Of a stretch of DNA of 64,000 nt, positions 58,901-64,000 are shown piece by piece (positions within the stretch are counted from its first letter, which is position 1; each line of letters begins with the position of its first letter). Where the stretch lies: the NCBI GenBank assembly GCA_963995525.1, contig OZ023211.1, positions 60,348,487 to 60,412,486 of the forward strand. The letters run 5' to 3'. Both the position numbers and the translations under genes were made by a program. The notes beneath the pieces were generated by a model. It saw only the letters and a list, made by a program, of their open reading frames with translations. It did not search any database and was not told the origin of the DNA. This DNA comes from Escarpia spicata. Lineage: Eukaryota; Annelida; Polychaeta; Sabellida; Siboglinidae.

Positions 58901-61900
58901 AAAAAAATGAATTGTTGAAAATTATTTAAGTATTTAATTTTTGTCCAACTTTAGCAATTCATATTTGAGTAATAAATTGACATATATGTCACATACTTGG
59001 CTAGTTACACCAGGAATTAGTTCCTCAAATGTAGTGAAAATTTTACTTGAATCGGATCAAAAGTTATTTATTTATTTGCATTCATGCAACCCGAGTATAT
59101 CACATGATTCACTCACAGCACATTCTCTCGATTTAATAGGATTCAATAACAGGCACATATTTGCATTAATCTGGCCTTGAGAGGGTTAAACGAAAGTAAT
59201 TATGAGGTCACTTTAGGTCAAGAACCTGTAAACATGTGAGAACAAAAGGAGAGGGTGAGGAGGGTGGGAAAACAAAACGTAAACAAACAAGCGTGGGATG
59301 TGTTTACCTTTCCGAAGCGCAGAAATTGAAAGGGAGGCTGGCCGAATGAAAATGGCGTCGCTTAATGTCGGCCTACCGTATCCTCCCCAATAGAAGTGCT
59401 AGCATCGTCCACAAAAATGCCGTTTGATTTAATTAAATCAAAAGGTGTTTTTTTGTGGCACGAAGCTATCTCTCTAAACATACTAAGAATCGTGGCTAGT
59501 TTGCTGATAACACATAAAGCAAAGGTGAGTTTGTATATGGGCTTTATAATAACAAAAAGCCAAAATTAAATACATGAATACATAATGCAATCGATCTAAG
59601 CATCCTCGACAAAAGGTTTGGTTAATCTCAGCATCGATGAGGACTAAATTAGAGTTGTCAAGTTGTTTTAAATGATGGCTGAATTGTATAATACTTTTAA
59701 AATGATGTAAAATTAAAATTAAGAGGGAGCAAATTTCAGGCTGCTGCATCAACATGTCCTAGTTGCAATGTTGGTAAAAATTCAATCAGAACTTTATTAT
59801 AGAAGCTGGATATGAGTAAGCAATGGATCTGCCAGTGCTTATACAAAAGTGCGTAATAGGTAATAGTACAGCCGAGTGAAGTAGCAACGTGAAGTAAACA
59901 GAATTGCCAAATCAGGTTATCTAAAACGACAAAATTAAGAGATCATCAAAGTAAGGGGTCATACCTAAAGGAACAACCAACCCCTGACTTTACTGCCCCA
60001 TGAAAATTGTCATTTACTGAGTACATTCGATATAAAATATAAATTATACAATATATATATACACACACCACACATATGCATTGGTCATGTGATCAAAAAG
60101 TTACACTTCTAATTATTGATGAAAATCAACAAAATAATGCATTTAGCAAATTTTTTTACTAAATTTCTGTGGACAGGAACAGCTATAGAATTGCTATAAT
60201 AGAGGTAATCCAAACAGCAGATATTCCTCATGTATCTATTTCTAGATTATATTTAAAAGCACTAGTACCTGTGGCTCTGAGTGTTTCTCATTTTGCCCAT
60301 AGCAGTGTATTGGGGCACCATGGAAGAAAAACTGCACAGATTCCTCAGTAAGTCCAGTGCCAGGCGCCATCTGCCCATCAAGTGTACCTCTGTGGTGGAT
60401 AACGATCTAAACGAGGGAAGTATAAATCAGTAAAAGAAAATCAAATGGAATTATATGCTTAAAAACAAATATTTGTTTGTGTTTTGTCACAACACGTGTT
60501 ATGTACAACATGCAACTTTCTCATTCTTCCACACAGGAATTATTTAAAGTTTGCGGCGTAGTGGATGTATGGTTGTAGTCCTTATAGTCTTCTTCTGCAA
60601 CTACAGTTCACACCTCTATATTATGTAGTCAAGTATTGTTTAAAGTTTGCGGCATAGTGGATGTATGGTTGTAGTCCTTATAGTCTTCTTCTGCAACTAC
60701 AGTTCACACCTCTATATTATGTAGTCAAGTATTATTTAAAGTTTGCGGCGTAGTGGATGTATGGTTGTAGTCCTTATGGTCTTCTTCTGCAACTACAGTT
60801 CACACCTCTATATTATGTAGTCAAGTATTGTTTAAAGTTTGCGGCATAGTGGATGTATGGTTGTAGTCCTTATGGTCTTCTTCTGCAACTACAGTTTACA
60901 TCTCTATATTATGTAGTCAAGTATTGTTTAAAGTTTGCGGCATAGTGGATGTATGGTTGTAGTCCTTATAGTCTTCTTCTGCAACTACAGTTCACACCTC
61001 TATATTATGTAGTCAAGTATTATTTAAAGTTTGCGGCGTAGTGGATGTATGGTTGTAGTCCTTATGGTCTTCTTCTGCAACTACAGTTCACACCTCTATA
61101 TTATGTAGTCAAGTATTGTTTAAAGTTTGCGGCATAGTGGATGTATGGTTGTAGTCCTTATGGTCTTCTTCTGCAACTACAGTTTACATCTCTATATTAT
61201 GTAGTCAAGTATTATTTAAAGTTTGCGGCGTAGTGGATGTATGGTTGTAGTCCTTATGGTCTTCTTCTGCAACTACAGTTTACATCTCTATATTATGTAG
61301 TCAAGTATTGTTTAAAGTTTGCGGCATAGTGGATGTATGGTTGTAGTCCTTATGGTCTTCTTCTGCAACTACAGTTTACATCTCTATATTATGTAGTCAA
61401 GTATTGTTTAAAGTTTGCGGCATAGTGGATGTATGGTTGTAGTCCTTATAGTCTTCTTCTGCAACTACAGTTTACATCTCTATATTATGTAGTCAAGTAT
61501 TGTTTAAAGTTTGCGGCATAGTGGATGTATGGTTGTAGTCCTTATGGTCTTCTTCTGCAACTACAGTTTACATCTCTATATTATGTAGTCAAGTATTATT
61601 TAAAGTTTGCGGCGTAGTGGATGTATGGTTGTAGTCCTTATAGTCTTCTTCTGCAACTACAGTTTACATCTCTATATTATGTAGTCAAGTATTGTTTAAA
61701 GTTTGCGGCATAGTGGATGTATGGTTGTAGTCCTTATAGTCTTCTTCTGCAACTACAGTTCACACCTCTATATTATGTAGTCAAGTATTATTTAAAGTTT
61801 GCGGCGTAGTGGATGTATGGTTGTAGTCCTTATAGTCTTCTTCTGCAACTACAGTTCACACCTCTATATTATGTAGTCAAGTATTATTTAAAGTTTGCGG

Positions 61901-63841
61901 CATAGTGGATGTATGGTTGTAGTCCTTATAGTCTTCTTCTGCAACTACAGTTTACATCTCTATATTATGTAGTCAAGTATTATTTAAAGTTTGCGGCGTA
62001 GTGGATGTATGGTTGTAGTCCTTATGGTCTTCTTCTGCAACTACAGTTTACATCTCTATATTATGTAGTCAAGTATTGTTTAAAGTTTGCGGCATAGTGG
62101 ATGTATGGTTGTAGTCCTTATGGTCTTCTTCTGCAACTACAGTTTACATCTCTATATTATGTAGTCAAGTATTGTTTAAAGTTTGCGGCATAGTGGATGT
62201 ATGGTTGTAGTCCTTATAGTCTTCTTCTGCAACTACAGTTTACATCTCTATATTATGTAGTCAAGTATTGTTTAAAGTTTGCGGCATAGTGGATGTATGG
62301 TTGTAGTCCTTATAGTCTTCTTCTGCAACTACAGTTCACACCTCTATATTATGTAGTCAAGTATTATTTAAAGTTTGCGGCGTAGTGGATGTATGGTTGT
62401 AGTCCTTATAGTCTTCTTCTGCAACTACAGTTCACACCTCTATATTATGTAGTCAAGTATTATTTAAAGTTTGCGGCATAGTGGATGTATGGTTGTAGTC
62501 CTTATAGTCTTCTTCTGCAACTACAGTTTACATCTCTATATTATGTAGTCAAGTATTATTTAAAGTTTGCGGCGTAGTGGATGTATGGTTGTAGTCCTTA
62601 TGGTCTTCTTCTGCAACTACAGTTTACATCTCTATATTATGTAGTCAAGTATTGTTTAAAGTTTGCGGCATAGTGGATGTATGGTTGTAGTCCTTATGGT
62701 CTTCTTCTGCAACTACAGTTTACATCTCTATATTATGTAGTCAAGTATTGTTTAAAGTTTGCGGCATAGTGGATGTATGGTTGTAGTCCTTATAGTCTTC
62801 TTCTGCAACTACAGTTCACACCTCTATATTATGTAGTCAAGTATTATTTAAAGTTTGCGGCATAGTGGATGTATGGTTGTAGTCCTTATAGTCTTCTTCT
62901 GCAACTACAGTTTACATCTCTATATTATGTAGTCAAGTATTATTTAAAGTTTGCGGCATAGTGGATGTATGGTTGTAGTCCTTATGGTCTTCTTCTGCAA
63001 CTACAGTTTACATCTCTATATTATGTAGTCAAGTATTATTTAAAGTTTGCGGCGTAGTGGATGTATGGTTGTAGTCCTTATGGTCTTCTTCTGCAACTAC
63101 AGTTTACATCTCTATATTATGTAGTCAAGTATTGTTTAAAGTTTGCGGCATAGTGGATGTATGGTTGTAGTCCTTATGGTCTTCTTCTGCAACTACAGTT
63201 TACATCTCTATATTATGTAGTCAAGTATTGTTTAAAGTTTGCGGCATAGTGGATGTATGGTTGTAGTCCTTATGGTCTTCTTCTGCAACTACAGTTTACA
63301 TCTCTATATTATGTAGTCAAGTATTGTTTAAAGTTTGCGGCATAGTGGATGTATGGTTGTAGTCCTTATGGTCTTCTTCTGCAACTACAGTTCACACCTC
63401 TGTATTATGTAGTCAAGTATTATTATCAGGTGGCTAGAATATTGTTGAACTGGGCGCATTCGATTCATACGTCTAAACATACATACAATCATACATACAC
63501 ATATGCAATTATACAAACATACATGCATGCATGTATACATGCTTACATGCACATATGCATGCCTACCTGCATACATACATGCATACATACAATCATACAT
63601 ACATACAATCATACATATATACATACATACATGCCTACATCGTTTTTAAAGAGCAAAATCAGGCTTATGAGCTCATAAGAATGTTAGTGAATTGGTTCCT
63701 GATGGTCCATCCACTAGATCACAACCACATGTACCTCATACGTCATCATGTCCTTGTGCATGTCCCAGTTCTTCGTAATCTTCACACCAATGAGAGAACC
63801 ATTTGTAACTATTACCCCAATGTGTAGACTGTCCCAGTCTC
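37975..63841 (-). CDS. CatSper accessory-subunit-like single-pass membrane protein, 3' portion (partial at right edge)
   Basis: Exons in coding order: 63841-63735, (gap), 60389-60269, 54812-54650, 50459-50303, 41604-41512, 38913-38744, 38168-37975. From 60389 to the stop all joins are in phase, giving 298 continuous residues. Visible are QLSVMLGCPPNL, LPCFYYDNGFYPTFRVFDD, NYTLKVIGG, NFTKEEVFAYNN, WLCQPHSPC, PEFFLLIEFTN, PPCGHNYTLF, one membrane helix VAVGLISLYLLIYFLVY, and a basic cytoplasmic tail ending EGDFRQ. The GCPP, KVIGG, EEVFAYN and WxCQxxSPC blocks before a single C-terminal helix match my memory of CatSper beta/delta/epsilon subunits, which cap the sperm flagellar Ca2+ channel. I cannot choose the paralogue. 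Exon 63841-63735 (NGSLIGVKITKNWDMHKDMM) ends in phase 0 but 60389 needs phase 2, so at least one exon is missing. Confidence 0.6.
39290..39510. repeat. Degenerate minisatellite, GAGCCTCAA unit
   Basis: About five copies of a 40-50-bp unit read 'gagcctcaa.g..gtgcagttggaggttt.ct'. This matches the reverse complement of the array at 5165-5400. It is intronic in the CatSper-like gene. Confidence 0.65.
39677..41369. repeat. 57-bp minisatellite, about 30 copies
   Basis: The unit includes 'acatgtctgaacacatagta', 'cagatatcacccactctacg' and 'caatcacactacaagtt'. Variants lose AT (ACACAGTAC, 55 bp) or read CAATGTTACATATCTG (58 bp). 57 bp is 19 codons, so runs of unmodified units give open plus frames (137 and 99 codons) that I treat as artefacts. 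It lies between CatSper-like exons 41604-41512 and 38913-38744. Confidence 0.95.
41665..44741 (+). mobile_element. Inverted-repeat-bounded element carrying a FEN/PIN-like gene
   Basis: The left end TAGTCGAGTAGAAAT (41665) is mirrored by ATTTCTACTGGACTA (ending 44741). Inside, AATTTTTGTTTTAAGATGAA, TTTCCTGAACTTC and ATCAACCCTGGG (41728-41805) recur inverted at about 44620-44705. The arms span about 130 bp with gaps. The 3.1-kb interior holds the broken gene at 42549-44040 in plus orientation. No target-site duplication was identified, so the exact ends are approximate. Confidence 0.6.
42549..44040 (+). pseudogene. Uncharacterised FEN/PIN-like nuclease-family gene, inactivated
   Basis: Several frames make up one product. 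Frame 1 (to 42983) has a WCVIC zinc-knuckle-like start and HYVHEKCGKTY. The next frame (from 42986) has KYGDIVLRKSDQVKTY, LDLHVVCNDEID, VVDGCAILH, WFLLFDSYDVFTTKE, FLSNKHNKQQLI, DADTTIVKC and VCVHSDDTDLLVML. A third frame (from about 43897) has CDTTSAIYSIGKAKHM. Breaks are stops at 42618, 43157 and 43499 and frameshifts near 42983 and 43895; the two TGA codons fit CGA decay. The order VxDG, DADT, SDDTD parallels the acidic metal-binding clusters of FEN1/XPG and PIN-like nucleases. I recall this GCDTTS-type family as large and uncharacterised in invertebrates. The function is unknown. Confidence 0.65.
44803..45234. mobile_element. MITE with about 40-bp TIRs and TA target duplication
   Basis: It starts GGGGTAAGACCACATTTAA and ends GTTGTCTTACCC, flanked by TA on both sides (44801-44802 and 45235-45236). 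The TIR similarity continues through GGCGGCCATTA versus its complement. At 432 bp with no ORF it is non-autonomous. The TA duplication fits Tc1/mariner-type elements. Confidence 0.75.
47247..47586. mobile_element. Truncated second copy of the GGGGTAAGAC MITE
   Basis: About 90% identical to 44803-45125 in direct orientation. It ends at GGACTA, where the GCTACTATGTATGCG microsatellite begins, and the right TIR is missing. Confidence 0.8.
47587..48637. repeat. Head-to-head microsatellite around a perfect palindrome
   Basis: Left of 47838 the unit reads GCTACTATGTATGCGTGTATAT. Right of it the same unit runs in reverse complement (ATAGTAGCATATACACACAT). The junction is TGCTACTATATATAGTAGCA (47828-47847), a perfect 20-bp palindrome. 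The long minus frames across it (up to 225 codons, Cys/Tyr/Met-rich) are repeat-derived. Confidence 0.92.
48639..48898. mobile_element. Small TIR-bounded repeat with TTGGGGATGTC units
   Basis: It begins TTATGTTACGTAAGACATCC and ends with GGGGATGTCTTACATAACTT, nearly perfect inverted ends. Between them CACTGATCAGTTGGGGATGT recurs about six times at about 43 bp. It looks like a MITE whose interior is an expanded subterminal motif. Confidence 0.65.
49470..49900. repeat. Dispersed repeat fragments, possible SINE
   Basis: 49470-49610 matches 15165-15310. At 49736-49770 GAGTTCGAAACCC resembles a Pol III B box, followed by about 150 bp ending 'aataaaccactgaggacga'. The A box is unclear. Confidence 0.35.
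50505..51003. repeat. SINE body with 5x 70-bp tail amplification
   Basis: 50520-50660 resembles the body of the SINE at 55412-55741 ('ggtgtataaatgagtatctggct' against 'gctgtatgaatgagtacctcgct', both then with 'gcattaatt' and 'gcatggct.aat'). The following 70-bp unit GAGTGAATAGACCTGCGAGT is repeated five times (50661, 50731, 50801, 50871, 50941) and corresponds to the SINE tail. Confidence 0.65.
52024..52350. repeat. Large imperfect hairpin, about 110-bp arms
   Basis: 'ttgcaacactctg..agtaaaaatgatat' and 'gttgtattctcctggatatt' on the left pair with 'caggagaacacaacaatc' and 'ttacttccagagtgttgcaa' on the right, across about 100 bp. It lies inside the Tigger-like element. Confidence 0.75.
52380..52800. 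repeat. Diverged direct duplications inside the Tigger-like element
   Basis: 'attaattatgca.aacaa' with surrounding 'gtgtttgttt' occurs at 52440-52480 and 52648-52690. A 54-bp block 'gaaatatatccacatgataa' is duplicated at 52695 and 52749. Confidence 0.65.
55412..55741 (+). mobile_element. tRNA-derived SINE
   Basis: The head contains an A-box-like TAGCGCAGCGGTAAGAGC (about 55432-55449) and a B-box-like AGATTAGAATCCT (about 55474-55486). A body of about 200 bp follows, with a tail AGCACTTTGAGCACTTCTGA and TGCGCTATACAAGAACTTC, then poly-T. The AGCGCTATA-type tail is common in animal SINEs. It abuts the DIRS-like element. Confidence 0.7.
57082..58149 (+). CDS. DIRS-type gag-like protein, C-terminus interrupted
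   Basis: The core reads SKIWAKQFIDLALLL, LTVEQWSDAFRVYTVIYTQR, ILKYIQIIRNMAS and YDRDFRKLRA, the pattern I know from ORF1 of DIRS/tyrosine-recombinase retrotransposons. It is followed by a Cys/His-rich knuckle (FCTYGTCKNPNCRYQHLCPI then CRGHHAQSKC, residues about 275-308) for nucleic-acid binding. The frame is open for 355 codons, but the last about 30 are encoded by the inserted MITE starting at 58062 (INPLVVRTPESTR). The native start is uncertain, as the first about 40 codons may be leader. Confidence 0.72.
   Translation: MCYHTAVSVSGRQFYNWCQYLLVCFLSSFQNVHKERSFCDVQEQMQSIRDVVIEMAAAQHAPLPTEPAAIAESVTTGSRSTSSATLAGNEDVRGDVPTDMASFASVPLGSLIDSTLKSKIWAKQFIDLALLLGDPTSQTTVFLDVDSSSTIVKVKDHNAKKILTVEQWSDAFRVYTVIYTQRHPAEIQDILKYIQIIRNMASASRPGVFLAYDRDFRKLRAHNSMPWSHLHQELHFTVTRHASTLPTASTPLGKSQLPKKQSFPSGYCIVFCTYGTCKNPNCRYQHLCPICRGHHAQSKCPRRAAPTFPNTPAPNAGARPTPPMPINPLVVRTPESTRVCLTARTPESTRIQGHI
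58062..59185 (-). mobile_element. piggyBac-like MITE inserted in the DIRS gag
   Basis: It starts CCCTCTCGTGGTCAGAACAC and ends GGCCTTGAGAGGG, with TTAA on both sides (58058-58061 and 59186-59189). CCCT ends at TTAA targets are the piggyBac signature. Its 1,124 bp encode no transposase. Most of it matches 21576-22545 in inverted orientation. Near the left end a 30-bp motif with CCCGAATCAACCCGA is duplicated. Confidence 0.8.
60541..63420. repeat. 96-bp minisatellite, 30 copies, higher-order structure
   Basis: The unit is exactly 96 bp ('tgtttaaagtttgcggcata', 'gtggatgtatggttgtagtc', 'cttatggtcttcttctgcaa', 'ctacagtttacatctctata', 'ttatgtagtcaagta') and 30 units fill 2,880 bp. Variation is limited mainly to four sites (TATTT/TGTTT, CGTAG/CATAG, ATAGT/ATGGT, TTCACACC/TTTACATC). 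Units 13-17 and 19-23 have the same variant order, as do units 2-4 and 5-7. It fills most of the CatSper-like intron between 63735 and 60389. Confidence 0.96.
63475..63640. repeat. (CATA)n / (CATG)n microsatellite
   Basis: A run of CATA, CAATCATA and CATG units. The frames across it on both strands are repeat-derived. Confidence 0.9.
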
Positions 63842-64000
63842 CTAAACAGAAACACAGACATGGCATAAGAACCATATTTAGACATCAAATTATGTAAAAA
63901 TCCACATTTGTTATGCAAAAAACAAGTGACATTCAGTACTCTAATGAACGTCTATGCATGTTACATTTAAAACAACAACCAAGTTACCTTTCTGCGAAGG

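Larger units (their letters stand above)
55743..59450 (+). mobile_element. DIRS-like element with inverted terminal repeats, internally deleted
   Basis: A 183-bp left repeat (55743-55925) recurs inverted at 59269-59450 with few differences. Shared features are AAACACCTTTTGATTTAATT, GACGATGCTAGCACTTCTAT and CACGCTTGTTTGTTTACGTT. Each end carries the palindrome TTTGATTTAATTAAATCAAA. A gag-like ORF (57082-58149) lies inside. Reverse transcriptase, RNase H and tyrosine recombinase are absent, so it is a non-autonomous derivative. A piggyBac-like MITE sits in the gag. Three degenerate copies of a unit of about 100 bp (GACCGTTA.GGTTGTGCC) occur at 56385-56690. Confidence 0.68.

Overview
The window is AT-rich animal (metazoan) nuclear DNA. 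Genes are cut into short exons by GT-AG introns, and the introns are long and full of minisatellites and transposon relics. The set of elements (Ty3/Gypsy, several LINEs, a Penelope relic, a DIRS-like element, piggyBac-like and pogo/Tigger-like non-autonomous elements, a tRNA-derived SINE) and the gene content fit a marine invertebrate. I cannot name the phylum from sequence alone.

Three host genes can be read by joining exons in phase. (1) SLC30A6 (zinc transporter ZnT6) lies on the minus strand from about 26.36 kb down to 11.998 kb. Eleven coding exons were placed and one short exon is missing. (2) DMAC2L (ATP5S, mitochondrial) lies on the plus strand in five exons, 31.859-36.060 kb, and gives a complete 212-residue protein with a recognisable presequence. 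(3) The 3' part of a large minus-strand gene runs from beyond the right edge to 37.975 kb. It encodes a cysteine-containing ectodomain, one membrane helix and a short tail, and most resembles a CatSper sperm calcium-channel accessory subunit (tentative). SLC30A6 and DMAC2L are divergent; DMAC2L and the CatSper-like gene converge.

Layout: 0-1.3 kb Ty3/Gypsy integrase; 1.3-10.6 kb repeat-rich flank with several LINE relics on both strands and a CGATGC-rich dispersed repeat; 12-26.4 kb SLC30A6, whose introns hold two arrays that abut splice acceptors and a 40-bp minisatellite; 26.4-31.8 kb intergenic with foldbacks and repeated ATGGCGGACAT motifs; 31.9-36.1 kb DMAC2L with a Penelope relic in an intron; 38-64 kb CatSper-like gene. 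The introns of that last gene hold a 57-bp minisatellite, a 3.1-kb inverted-repeat-bounded element carrying a broken FEN/PIN-like gene, MITEs, a head-to-head microsatellite around a perfect palindrome, a 3-kb Tigger-like element, a DIRS-like element split by a piggyBac-like MITE, and a 30-copy 96-bp minisatellite.

The most unusual items are the inverted-repeat element with a FEN/PIN-like nuclease gene at 41.7-44.7 kb, the amplified splice acceptors in SLC30A6, the nested DIRS/piggyBac structure, and the higher-order 96-bp array. All calls come from reading the sequence and from remembered family features; no database search was run.
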